From Nissolia schottii (Eukaryota; Streptophyta; Magnoliopsida; Fabales; Fabaceae), in the NCBI GenBank assembly GCA_003254905.1, contig QANU01041584.1:367410-431409 (forward strand): DNA of 64,000 nt. The letters are read 5' to 3'. The notes beneath the pieces are model-generated. The model was not told where the DNA came from, did not search any database, and was given only the letters and a program-made list of their open reading frames with translations. Of the stretch, positions 48,535 to 60,354 are shown piece after piece. The position numbers were made by a program, and so were the translations under genes. How positions within the stretch are numbered: the stretch's first letter is position 1; each line of letters opens with the position of its first letter.

Positions 48535-51500
48535 TAACGATGACATATGACAATAATATCTCATTTTTATCATATTTTGCCTTCAAAAATTAATAAGTGA
48601 TATTTATAGGTTTATTAAAAAAATCGTTAAACGTATTTTTTAAGTAGAATATAACAATTTTTTTTCCTATGTTTATTAGTTATTAGCATCTAGAATCATT
48701 CTTTTTTTTCTTTTTCAGGAGGTGTCAATTGTAAATAGCTATTAATCTCCATTCGAGACTTAAAGTTTATGAAAGTGGGCATGACTCTTCCAACAAAGAT
48801 TTCTTCATATACATGACTAAAAATCAAACCTTTAATTAAATGCTTAAAAAACTCTGTCATCTAATCATTGTGTTTAATTAGGTTAGGCTTTCTAGAGGTA
48901 GAAAATTTGGAACCTTCCCTTTCTTGTTAAAGACACATAAAATTAACATTTACAAGTAAGAATTAATGAGTGGTCTTTGGTTAAAGATAAAAAAAAATTA
49001 TATGGAATAATTTATAAATTTATATACATATTAATTTATAAATTTTGATAAATAATACTTAACATTTAAAGGATAAAATAAAAATAAAATGGTGAAGGGT
49101 CATTTATTAAAATATATGTAAATTGATTTGTAACCTTATAAACTTAAGTCTCCAAGCAATACTCCTGGATGAATAGTGTCCCTAACAAAGCAGGTTCGGG
49201 GTAAGCCACAGATCCCTACTAGCTACTAGCTAGCACTATCATTTAACCAACTACGAATCTTTGATCAATCTTTCCCAAAGATATCAATCAATCTGGTTTT
49301 CATTAATATAATAATATATAGTGAGCAACCAATTCACGGGGTGTTTGGTACTCTTAAAAGTCTCGTCTTTTTTTCTTCTAAGTAGCCCTCACCGACAAGC
49401 AAGAGGTTAATTCTAAGATAAAATTAAGTGTCTAATTTAAGTTGAATATGGTACAAAATATGACTAATCATGGTAAATGGTAAACAATAGAACAAATTAA
49501 TTTGTAACTAAAAAAATATTTTTATTAAAACTAGTTTATGTTAAAGGTAAGATAGAGCAAAAAAATATGATTAGATAAAGAAAATCACTTAGTCATCTAA
49601 CTATTTAGCCTAATTTTTTTTCTTCTAATATTCTGATGATGACACTTGATAATTTTAAACGATAAAATAGAAAGAAAAAATATAATATTATTGTCAAATA
49701 TCATTCATATATAAAAATTGTGAGGATTATAATTAGATCAAATAGTTAAGAGATTTTAGCATTTCTTAAATGAAATCAACTTTAATTAATTTTTTAGTTA
49801 AATCACATTGACCTCTAGTGAAGTTCAGTAAAATTACATTAACCCCCTTTCTTAATTCCTTTAGGCGGCATTGACATTTTTTTTATGAGAATTGACTTTT
49901 CTTAATGACATAACTGAGTTAGATGTCATGTGTTATAAAGGTGTAATTTGCTCACATATGTCCCCTCACATTTTCTCTCTTAAAAGACTTCATAAGTTAT
50001 ATCATAGGGAATCGAGTACCAATGCGAGAATTGGTGCTAAAGGAATTAAGATAGAAGAGTGGAGTGCAAGTAAAGGCATCGGAAGCTTACTGCAGCACGG
50101 TTTTTGCTCCGTGTCACTACAGTCTACAACATGAACCAAAGAATGAATTTTCGCCAAATGCAGATACTAAACCCTATTTTTGGACCCTTTGGGTTATAAA
50201 TAGACATTGAGTGAAGGGGAAACATAACAACTCAATACTTTGCCTCCATAGTTTAGGTTTTTACACTTTTCGCTTTTATTTTTGCACTTTGGGTTTATGT
50301 TTTAGCAGTGCTTAGTTCTTCAAGGATTGTTGAAGCGCTCACATTGACAACGTAAGCTACCAGTTATTCGCGATGTTCTTTCATTTATTTTATTCAAGTT
50401 CCGCTTAATTTAATTCACAGTTATTTTCTACTCTTTTCTTCTTTATTTATCATTATGTGTTTGACTCCTCCGTCCGTGGAGGACTAATTTCCTAATATCT
50501 TGCATGCGATAATTTTAGGTTTATGATTAATTTGAGGTTCGTTTGCTTAATGATGATTCATAATTCTCCCTCCTCTTCTCTGATTGATGACATGGCAATC
50601 ACACGCTATTAATTAAGGTTAATTCTAAATTAATGAATCTTGACGATTGTAGAATTTATTGAATTAGGATTTATTAGGATTGGTAATTCAAGTTAGTTAA
50701 TGAGAATTATTCAAGCTGGTAAAAGGAATTGGGGATTAATTCGGTCGGATTAAGTTATGCAATTGGTAATAAAATCAGTATAGGTATTTGAGACCGAAAT
50801 CTTAGTTGTCATGTACTAGAATACTCAAGAGAAAGTGATCGTGATCTCTTAGGTAAATTGCATGTTAGTTGGAGATTTCTAGCTAATAAACAATAACCCC
50901 TTTTATAAACATTAATTTGTGGAACCAATGATAGTTAATCCTTGATCTATGAAGAACCGCATGCATAGTATTTTTCCTTTTATTTTGTGTATTTTATTTT
51001 ATTTATAATAATCATTAAACCCCTAATTTTACTTTATCCAAATAGAATAGAATTAAATTGCTTATATTTCCTTGTAAGACGACTTAAGTTAGTCCCCATT
51101 TATTATATTTTTGAGGTTTACTTAGTTTATAAATTATTATTGCGCATCAGAATTGCGACATTCTAGTGCATGTCAATAACCCTCTTGACCCTCTCTTACA
51201 CGCAAAGAGCCAGAAATAGGTTGTAAAATCGTGTAAGAAAGGGTTAGTAGCCGTGAAGTTTGGCGAGTGTAAAGATGTGAAGGGCGTGTATAGTAACATA
51301 AAAAACCTTAATAGCGAACTTAGGTAAAGTCATTATTGTTTGGACAAATAAAGATATAGTCAGTGTAATTTCACTATCATGAGAAGTCAAAATAATTTAA
51401 TTTTTTTAGAACTAGTTCTACATAATAAAATTAATTTACATAAAAATAAATCTTTAATTAAAAAAATATTAGTTATCAAGCAACCTTTATTTGAAACCCA

Positions 51501-52580
51501 TCTCCATTACTTATTTATTTATAGTTATATATATATGACTTTTTTAAATTTGTTAAACATCCCTTGAGACTTGGTTGACAAATTGTGTGAAATGAACAAT
51601 TTGTCCAAAGAGAAATTTAAAGATAAATTAAGTCAACCTTCTACGTGGTTTAATGAAATTATATTGGGTCCTCCTTATTTGTTCAAGCGACATTAAAGAA
51701 AAATAGGTGTAATTTCACAAAGTTTTATGCAAAGGTCTTATTAATTTTAGATCATTATTTTTTATCTATTTTATCTTATTTTTATTAAATTAAATAATGG
51801 CATGTAAATACCTTTTTTTTTTATAAAATGAGTGATTGAAAACTGAAAAATATATTTATTACAATAAATAAAATAAACATGAAAAACTCAATCTAATTTT
51901 TTTTTGCTTCTCCCCCTCAACTCCCAATTGTGTTGTAGCCTGCTTGCTATAGGCATATGTTTGATGTTAATTTATTGCTTCCATGCCCTATGGTATATCA
52001 CTAGCTAGGTTACGCACGCATTAGCTAGATTGCATGACTTCAATCAATGCGAATCCACTTCTCTATAGTGTTGTCTGAACAGTCTATTTTGGTGTTCCTT
52101 TTTCTCAAATCACTCACTTCATATCACAGTTAAAAGATAGCGCCACTAGCTAGATGGTATAGTATCATAAATTAAAGGACAATTTTTTGTGTTAACTACC
52201 ATTAAATTTTGAATGTGATCATGGTCCTACACTTGCAATTATGTCTTCTTACAACGCGCTAACAAGAAAGAACGGCATCTTGATCTGGCCCTGCTAGTAG
52301 TAACTAACCAATTATAAAATCTTTGGATTTAGACAGAATATATAACGACTTTCTCTACAAATTAATCGATCTTTTTTTCTTTTCTCTTACATATACAAGT
52401 AACTATTTGCACACTAGTTATTACTATTCATATTTGTGTGATTTTTGGGCAGCTGTTTATTGTCACCATCTATGCATTAGTCAAACAACGGATGTTGGTG
52501 ATCCGGACCGAAACATATTTGGTTAAGATGTCAATTTTAAGTACATCTTATGACCCTACTAGTTGGTGTTGGGAAAGCAA
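48535..52580. other. intergenic; 50000-51250 repeat-like
   Basis: Between about 50000 and 51250 the sequence has a TATA-like GGGTTATAAATAG (50192), then a long moderately AT-rich non-coding leader. This layout resembles a retroelement LTR plus leader, but no ends could be paired and no domains are seen. The remaining DNA is AT-rich and without supported genes. Confidence 0.3.
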
Positions 52581-52591
52581 GATGCAAGAAA

Positions 52592-53106
52592 TAGGGGGTA
52601 TAAATGAGTTGAGTTGAGCAGTTTGAACAAAATTTATATTTGACTGGATTTTATGATTGAGTCAACTTTTAAGTCTTGACCCGATCCTATAACAATTTGA
52701 CTAATGATCAAGTTAAATTGGGTTGACCCTATATTTAAATAGCATATTAAAATTTAGATATTATACGTAGTAAAGTCATTAGATTATAGGTGTAACAAAC
52801 CAAAATTAAGATGTATCTTGCAATTACAATACATATTTTTAAATAAATTATATCAATATAAAAGTAACATAACGTCTTATAAAAAATATTAATTGAAGTA
52901 CAAAATTCTTATAATTTATCACTAATTTTTAAAAAAGTATAACATTTTAAAAATTATATGACTTCGAGTCGAGTTTGGTCAATCCGATGTATAACCTAAA
53001 CCTAACCTAAAAAAGACACTAAGTCAAAATTAATGACCCAAATCTGACCAAATAAACTTCATGCTGAGTCGGACCATTGAGTAAGACTAGGTCATAAACA
53101 CTCCTA
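52592..53106. mobile_element. hAT-type non-autonomous element, 515 bp
   Basis: Ends are TAGGGGGTATAAATGAG on the left and, in complement, TAGGAGTGTTTATGAC on the right, close to the TAGGGGTGT start common in plant hAT MITEs. GCAAGAAA (52584-52591) and ACAAGAAA (53107-53114) form an 8-bp duplication with one mismatch. The inside has GTTGACC/GGTCAA-type motifs and no frame. Confidence 0.7.
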
Positions 53107-53338
53107 ACAAGAAACATGAAGCCAAGCCCACCCTATATCCGATAATTACTTTTCATTCAATATTATTTTTTGTTGACATACAGTTTATGTGGTTCTTCCC
53201 TCGTATTGGCAACAAGAATAAAATTCACATCCTTATAAGACATGAATTCTTCTTCTTTTTATCAATTGTGACCAACCATCTTTGGCATTTTTATTTTGTA
53301 TTCAAATTTTTTTTTGGTATTCAACCTCCTTTAGCCTT

Positions 53339-54796
53339 TTAGTGTTTGTTTGGCAAAGGAAAGAAATTGAGAGGAAAGAATTGAAAGGAAAGAAAATGAA
53401 TGAATTTTTATTTTTCACAAGTGTGTTTAGGTGAAAAGAAGATGAGAGGAAAGAAAATAAAAAATAAAATACTAAATGACAATTTTACCCTTATATCATT
53501 ATAAAATGTTATTTCAATCATAAATTAATATGGATAATATTGAAAAACAAAAGTCTTATTTCCTTCATTTTTTTCACTTGAGGAAAAAGAATTGATGGGT
53601 CTCACACACTTTTTGAGGTGCATTCTATGTTGGTACCCCTCATGTTTAATACCATGACATGGTTCCCCAATTTTTGTAACTCATAATTACAACAATGCCC
53701 TCGGTTACTCATTAATGAAGTTTTGAACATGACAAGAAGAGGCATGAACTTTTAATTTTCTAAAAGAAGTCCTCGGCCATTTCTTGTGCCCATTCTTTAT
53801 GAGTTGTAGGTTGCCATGGCTGCCATCATTCATTAGGCCAAATCTACTTGGCTCATCCTCGCTCTCCTCCTTACCTCATCAAAACTACTTTCTGGTTGTG
53901 CTAGCTCGTTTCTTTGTGCTCTTTTTATTTTCTCCTGTCCATGTTTTTCTTTTCCTCACTAGTTTCACATCCTTTGTTCTGTTCTTTTTCTCCTATATAT
54001 GCANATGGTTCTTCAAATGTATGTAACAAACATAATTATTCTTTTTTTGTAAACACTAACTCATGTTGCCATTGCCTTTAGCAATAGAAACTGTGCTACT
54101 CCTTTTCAAATGTATCTCACATATGTGCTTCCTGTCTTTTTTTCTTTTTTTTTTCTTTTTTCTTTAAAAAAAAAAAAGATGTTCGGTAGGGTTTGCCATG
54201 GAACTCTTTTTCATTTTACCATTTTTTTTACCAATTTTTTTTATGTCATCATTGTATGTCGCAATTGTTTGAGTGTATGGGTGTCATAATGTTGATGTCC
54301 AATTCCCATGCATTCCACTTGTTGTTCGGTGGTTCGCGGTGGGTGTCATGGTACATCTGAGTGACGGTAGATGTGAAAGGAAGAGAATGGTAAGGGAGAA
54401 GAAAGGTGAGGACTTGGATTTGGGTGGTTGAGGAGGAAGGTTTCCGGCTATCATGACGGAGGTTCATGATGGTGGGTGGCTAGAAGGAAAATTGAGAATT
54501 TTTTATCAGGGACTTCTTTACAATAGATGATAAATGTAATGATTTTTTTTTTTTTGTAATTTTTAAAACTTCATTAATTGGTATCGGTGGCGTTGTTGTA
54601 ATTATGAGTTACAAAAATCAGATACCATTTCATACTATTAAACATGAGGAGTATTATCATAGAATGCACCACTTTTTGACACTATTTATTCTTTCTTTTC
54701 ACTCTCCTTCATCCCAATAAAAAAAATTGATTTCCTTCTTTTTTTTTCATTTATTTTCTCACCTTCTATTTTTCCTCCAATCAAACAAGCTCTTAA
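53339..54796. mobile_element. inverted-repeat element split by a Mutator insertion
   Basis: GTGTTTGTTTGGCAAAGGAAAG at the left pairs with the complement of the right end TTTTTCCTCCAATCAAACAAG, and GGAAAGAA / TTTCTTTCC-like tracts continue the pairing inward. With the 1,063 bases of the nested element and one target copy removed, about 395 bp remain. It has no coding potential. Confidence 0.5.
53617..54670. mobile_element. Mutator-like non-autonomous element, 1,054 bp
   Basis: A perfect 9-bp duplication, ACTTTTTGA, stands at 53608-53616 and 54671-54679. Terminal inverted repeats are about 105 bp. They start GGTGCATTCTATG on both sides and include CCTCATGTTTAATA, TTTTTGTAACTCATAATTAC and ATTAATGAAGTTTT. 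The interior (53740-54550) has a different composition with short frames (53784-54026 +, 54249-54467 -) that show no transposase. Such a foreign interior makes a Pack-MULE possible. Confidence 0.88.
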
Positions 54797-54799
54797 TCC

Positions 54800-57118
54800 T
54801 ATATAAAATTATAATAAAAGCCAACACGAATAATTCTTTTATATATATATATATAATAAATCAACTTACCTCTTGGTTTAAACAAAAAAAAAAAACTCAA
54901 ACTGAATTTGCCAGAAAGCAAACAATTGAAAACATCAATGATTAAGACAAAAATAATTAAAACACGCACTTCAATCAATCGTGCAAGAAGCATTATTGAG
55001 ATAGAATGAAGGAGGGGGATGAAGAAAGAGAAAGAAAAGATCAAGTGGGGGCCCACAGGGCAATTAAAGAGAGCCCGTTACAAATGTGTACTACGAGAGA
55101 GTGACGCAAGTAGAGACAAAGGAGGATAAGTGGGCCCCAGCCCAAGCCCTGTCGGCGAAGGGGAGTCTCGCTCTCTTTCAGCCCAACATCACCATTCCCT
55201 GAACCCTTAACCACTGCTTCTTTCTCTCTTTCTATTCTTTTCTTTTCTTTTCTTATCCCTTTCTCTGTTTGCATCCTCAACCTTTCTCTTTCTATATAAT
55301 GCTACCAATAATACAATTAGATATTCTCATGTCATGTATAATAAAAATGAGCATAATCTAATCCCATACTTTAGCATTAATAAATTAATAAGTATGTTTG
55401 AATTTCACATTTATTACTTTTAAAATTCATGCATCTAGAAATATTTAATTAGATGATAATATAATTACATAAAAATTAAACTACTAACACATAGTTGGCT
55501 CGAGTGATAGGGAATTTTAATTCATTAACCAGTGTCTTTATTGGGAGAATACTTCACTCCAATTTTTATATTGTGAATGACCACTGAAGAACTGTTAGAT
55601 TTTTTTCGTTTAATTTTTGTATATTTTATGTTAGGATTGTGACGGATCACTAATAATCTATTAGATTTCTTTTTTTGTTTAATTTTCATGTGTTTTATGT
55701 TAAGATTGTGATTGATCAACAATGATCTATTAAGTTCTATTTTCATTTCACTTTCTTGCTTTTTATGTTAGGTTAGACAAAAGAGTGAAAAAGATAAAAA
55801 TCTCATTTTTTATTTTTATTTCTTATTTTTATTGTTTCTTTTATAAAATCCCAAAATAGGAAACGATTTTTTTTTAATTTTACCATTTCTTTCACAATCT
55901 TTTAAAAATAAACTATACATAAAATAAAAATGAAAATTTAATAAATCATTAATAATTAATTAAAATAAAAAAAATAGGATAAAGTGAAATTTTAACCGAC
56001 CTCAACCAATTCTGTTTTACTTTTAAGTAAATCAAGTTTTAAAATTTCCAAAATTCTGTGTGTGAATTTTGTCTCCATACGACGCATGCAATAATGTTAA
56101 ACAAAACAGTTTTAAAGAGCCTATTCCATATGCATGATCCCCTTTTTGGGGTCAGATTTCCCATAAGATACATAATACATGCCTTGAAATTTCAAATACA
56201 TTAATCGGTTAACTACATAGAATTTCGAATCAGAATGGGCCCTCGCTCTGGCCCCACGTGGCACTATCACTACCACAACCCCGCTCTTGAAATGTCAATG
56301 TCACTGTACCCACCACCCACCCCTCCATTTCTTTCCCCACTCTCTAAAAACAAACTTGTCCGGTACATTTTAAGTATTTAAAATTAAACACAACACATGT
56401 TAAAATAAAAAATATATTAATAAATACATAAAATATTATAAATTAAAAAATATTTTTATAGGAGAAAACAATTTTTTATTTTTAGTATAATTATTATTTT
56501 TTTATATTTATTATATTAATAAATATTTTATTATAATTAAGGATATGAATAACAAAAAATAATTACATTTAAATATTATAAAATAGATAGATATGTTAAA
56601 ATCCTAAAAAATAAAAATAAACGATTAAAATAAAACAGAAAGAACATTTCTTTAATAAAATTTCACATTAGTAAATTAAATTATTCATATTTTTTGAATT
56701 ATTAAAATATATTTTTTAATTTTTAAAGTTATTAAAGGTGATTAAATTAAGCATTTTTTTAATTTAACTGGTATCAAAATGTTATTTTAAATGACTTTTG
56801 ATAATTTTAAGGATTAACAATACATTTCTTGATTTAGAAAATAGAGTGAAGGTTTAATCCTTTTTTCACTCCCCCTCTCTCAAGTCTTGACCTTCGGTCT
56901 TATGTATACTGAGTGCCAAAAAATAAAGAAAGGAGAAAATATCACATAAATTATTGTATGAGAACAATTGTAACATTTTAGATGGAGGGCTTATCACGTT
57001 TGTATGGTTTATTAGGTTGTTTGTTGTGGGATTAGAGGCAGATGAGAAAAATTACGAAAATGTGATTTTGGATACAGGAATAAGAATTAAGGAACTCGAT
57101 TTTAGAAAATTAAAAATA

Positions 57119-57154
<36 letters not shown>

Positions 57155-57155
57155 T
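54800..57155. other. intergenic; GC-richer patch and microsatellites
   Basis: 55040-55290 is unusually GC-rich for the window (GTGGGCCCCAGCCCAAGCCC) and ends in a TTTTC repeat and CT-rich text. 56225-56345 has GCCCCACGTGGCAC with a G-box core (CACGTG). Both look like promoter or leader DNA, but no exon follows. 55525-55746 holds two ~60-bp direct repeats (CTATTAGATT/GTGATTGATCA phrases). (AAT)n runs at 57118-57151. Confidence 0.4.
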
Positions 57156-57189
57156 AAGGTAGCTGGAGCATGATGAGACAAGATGAAAT

Positions 57190-57290
57190 TGAACTGTGCA
57201 GTTCCAATTTTAAACCTGTACCAAACCTCCCAATGACATGACTAACATGATTTAACAGCCTAAAATCGGTACTTGCAGCACCAATTTCAA
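57190..57290. repeat. palindromes upstream of a MuDR-type frame, locus 6
   Basis: GAAATTGAACTGTGCAGTTC continues into CAATTT, and AAAATCGGTACTTGCAGCAC continues into CAATTTC. Both are hairpins ending in the GAAAT/ATTTC arms typical of the palindrome family. They lie 30-130 bp before the TATA box at 57319. Confidence 0.5.
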
Positions 57291-57318
57291 GAAAAAAAAA
57301 TATATAGTTAGTTTTTCT

Positions 57319-57327
57319 CTATAAATA
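57319..57327 (+). promoter_or_regulatory. TATA box before the MuDR-type frame
   Basis: CTATAAATA stands about 150 bp before the ATG at 57471, with a CT-rich leader (CATTCTTCATTCTTTATCC) in between. Spacing and leader composition look like a once-functional promoter. Confidence 0.5.
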
Positions 57328-57470
57328 CCAAGACCCTGAATTCAAACACTCTTCGTCCCAAACTCATTCTTCATTCTTTATCCACTTTGATTTCTTATTA
57401 TTTTGCATTTTTCTCTTCTTTGTTTATCAGAGTGTGTAGAAAAAGTGTGAAGAGAAAGTGAGAACAAAAA

Positions 57471-58000
57471 ATGAGTAGAGAAAGTTTTCATATTTTTGTT
57501 TACTTGAATGATTTAGTGGCAAAGTCTAATAGTGAAGGCGTAGAATTTATATCTAATTATGATCCATAATTAGTTGTTATTTGGTCATCTATGTCATTTG
57601 CGGGTCTACATGGTGTGTTTTATTCTCATTTTCAGAAGAGAGTGGAGAAAATCATATATAAGTCTCCCTAATCTTTCTATAACAGGTTGATTAAGTATAA
57701 ATCTATTGCATTATCCAACGACATGCAGCTTCAACAAATGTTTGCCTTACATGAAAGATATAAGGCATATATTGTCAGTATTTGCTTATCGACTTTGTAG
57801 TCACTCTTATTGCAGGTTGTAGTAGATTTCATAATGCTGATCAAGTTGGTCCAAGTTCATATCCAACGAACCAACAATTCGATGAACCTGAAGTGTTAGG
57901 AGATGGTATGTTTGAAGATGACAATGAGAGTTGGAACGAGAATGAAAGTGACAACATTGAAGATGATGATGACAACGACGAAAATTCAGGTATTTAATAT
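57471..58000 (+). pseudogene. MuDR-type transposase N-terminal fragment
   Basis: From the ATG at 57471, peptides MSRESFHIFVYLNDLVA, GVEFISNYDP, AGLHGVFYSHFQKRVEKIIY and IALSNDMQLQQMFALHERYK follow the pattern of the N-terminal domain of plant Mutator transposases (short beta strands, F/Y-G-V-F, K-I-Y-R/K-P, D-M-Q-MF). Stops occur after NYDP (57568), after KSP (about 57669) and after LSTL (57798), so the frame is dead. An acidic linker-like stretch follows at 57880-57990 (EDDNESWNENESDNIEDDDD). The MULE core and zinc knuckle are missing. Confidence 0.6.
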
Positions 58001-58004
58001 TTTA

Positions 58005-58990
58005 AATATTATGTAAGTAAATTAGTAGATAATTATGTAATATCGTTGTGTTAATATTATTTATGCTTATGTTAGTTGATAATTATATTAGTTGAATATT
58101 ATTTAGTTAGTTATATTAATTAGTTTTGATCAAGTAAATTTAATTAGTTGTAATTTTAAATTAAAGTAAAATTAAATTTATTGTTCAGTGGGCTAAATTT
58201 ATAAGTTAACCATTTTTTATGTTCACCATACCAATGAACGCGTCAATTTTCTAACGTGACCGCAGACTCTTTGTGCGGTAAATGGAATGCATGGGTCTCC
58301 AGTCTCCACCGCTCCCTAAGTGCACTGACAAACGACAGTGTCTTTTGAGGATAGTGGACCATATATGCGTACAATAGACTTACATATTTTAAATGCGGGA
58401 TTATAAGATCAATTGGCTGCTCAATACACCATAATAATAATAGTTTATAATAATAACAATATCAATAATAGTGATAGCAATTTGGTGGTGGTGGTGGTGG
58501 TGGTGACGACGACGACAACGGCAGTTTATTATTAATAATACTAATAGATTATAATCATTATAATAATAATATTATTATTATGAAAAAATTTAATTTTAAT
58601 GCATTTTTTAAGAAAAAATTGTTTATACTATCAACTCATGAACAAATTAACACTTTTTTTTTATACACAAGATCCTTATATAATAAGGCGAGTGTAGAAC
58701 ATATTATATGTTACACTTTGCATAAATTGATTCAAAAATTAAATTTACACAAAATATTTAATCTTCTAGTAATGATTACCTCCAAAATATGTAGTTGAGA
58801 ATCCATTGTTTTATCTAGTGTCACTATCTCGATATTTTTATGTGTACAACTACTCTTCAAAATTAAAAAATGCAAACCGAGAGGAAAAAGAGAGAAGGTC
58901 TTTTTCTAGCAAACACTTCTCCCTCCTCTTCTATTTATAAGCAATGAGCTACTACATACCTTATTCATTTCTTCTGATCAAGTTGGTCAA
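58005..58990. other. non-coding stretch with trinucleotide runs
   Basis: (GGT)n followed by (GAC)n lies at 58483-58520, within AATAAT-rich DNA. 58580-58798 is an open frame with no motif. The stretch may belong to the same decayed element as the MuDR-type frame. Confidence 0.4.
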
Positions 58991-58994
58991 GAGA

Positions 58995-59115
58995 ACAAAT
59001 CCCACTCTAAAATCGGGGTGCAGAATGCCGATTTCAAAGCGTCCCATTGACGTTGAATTTTGCAGGTTTTAAACTCTGAAATTGAGCTGCAAAATGCTAA
59101 TTTTAGGTTTGTGTC
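58995..59115. repeat. palindromes downstream of the MuDR-type frame, locus 7
   Basis: AAAATCGGGGTGCAGAATGC continues into CGATTTCAAAG, and TCTGAAATTGAGCTGCAAAA continues into TGCTAATTTTAG. These resemble locus 6 (AAAATCGG...TGCAGCACC) more than loci 1-3, so loci 6 and 7 may be parts of one element spanning 57.2-59.1 kb. Confidence 0.45.
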
Positions 59116-59365
59116 AAACGTGTGTTCTACACGCGTTGACACTAGCGATTTTTTTTCTTTTGAAATTGGTTTTGTAAATTCTGATTCCTAAATTTGACCC
59201 ACACATATGTAAATTTTAAAAAAATGACCATAATCTTGTAAATTGTCTTACCAAAAATCGCGTGATGACAAATAAAATCCTTAGATTTAACCACGCTGTC
59301 AAGAAATACAAAAGAAAATCTTTAAAAGCTAGTTTTACTTCATCTTATTTTTAGATTAATATATG

Positions 59366-60347
59366 TGTTAAGAATAATATTATATCTAGAATATATTAGA
59401 TTGATTTAATTCCGATTTAGTTTGATATTACGCGATTTTAACATTATTCTGTCATTAAGTTATGATTCTCTTTTTAGCCTTTAAATAGAGGCCCTTCTTG
59501 TACTCAAAGGACACAACTCTGATAATATAATATTTCTCTATTCCCTGTAACCTCTTTCTAGTCTTTGTCGCGTTCTCCTTTAATCGTTTATTCGAAATGT
59601 TTAACATGGTATCAGAGCCATGGTTTTCTCCTTGAACTTTTAACCCAATTTTGTTGCCTTAGAGCCTCTCCATTAGGCTCTCTATAAAAATACAAAAAAG
59701 TGCTATCATCTCTGTTAATTTCATCGCATTCCGTGTTCCACAAAGACTAGCCATGTTGCCTAAGCACCACCATGCCTCGATGCAGTCCCCTACGCATTTC
59801 CATGTGTCTCCTATTTATGCTGGCTCTGGTTTTCCATCCTCCTTTGCTGCCTCCACGTAGCCACAATGTTGCCTTTGTTGCCTCCAACACATCCCGATGT
59901 TGCCTATTGCAGCCTCTCTGCAACCCTCGATGTCACCTCTCGATATTGCCTTTTGCTGGTCACACTTAGCCTGTTGGTTCCATCCAGTCCTTTTGTTTCC
60001 GTACAAGCCCTTGTTTCCATACAAGACTCTTTGTTGCCGCTCGTGCTTCTTTGACAACCTCTACTGATCTGTAATAAAGCTCAAGGAGCTTTAGCTTAAG
60101 GGAGGGTGTTAAGAATAATATTATATCTAGAATATATTAGATTGATTTAATTCCGATTTAATTTGATATCACATGATTTTGACATTATTCTGTCATTAAG
60201 TTATGATTCTCTTTCTAGCCTTTAAATAGAGGCCCCTCTTGTACTCAAATGACACAACTCTGATAATACAATATTTCTTTACTCTCTACAATCTCTCTCT
60301 AGTCTTTGTCATGTTCCCCTTTAGCCATTTATTCAAAATGTTTAACA
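59366..60347 (+). mobile_element. TRIM-like LTR retroelement, structurally whole
   Basis: Two direct LTRs of 241 bp (59366-59606 and 60107-60347) begin TGTTAAG and end TTTAACA, and are about 90% identical. They are flanked by a perfect 5-bp duplication, ATATG (59361-59365 and 60348-60352). TGGTATCAGAGCC at 59607 is the tRNA-Met primer site, and AAGGGAGGG ends just before the right LTR as polypurine tract. The 500-bp interior has no gag or pol, so the element depends on others and belongs with TRIM/copia-type non-autonomous elements. With commonly used plant rates the LTR divergence suggests an age of a few million years. Confidence 0.92.
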
Positions 60348-60354
60348 ATATGAA

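Noticed and set aside
55490-55560. SINE-like A box (TTGGCTCGAGTGATAGGG)
   Set aside because: No B box at the required distance.
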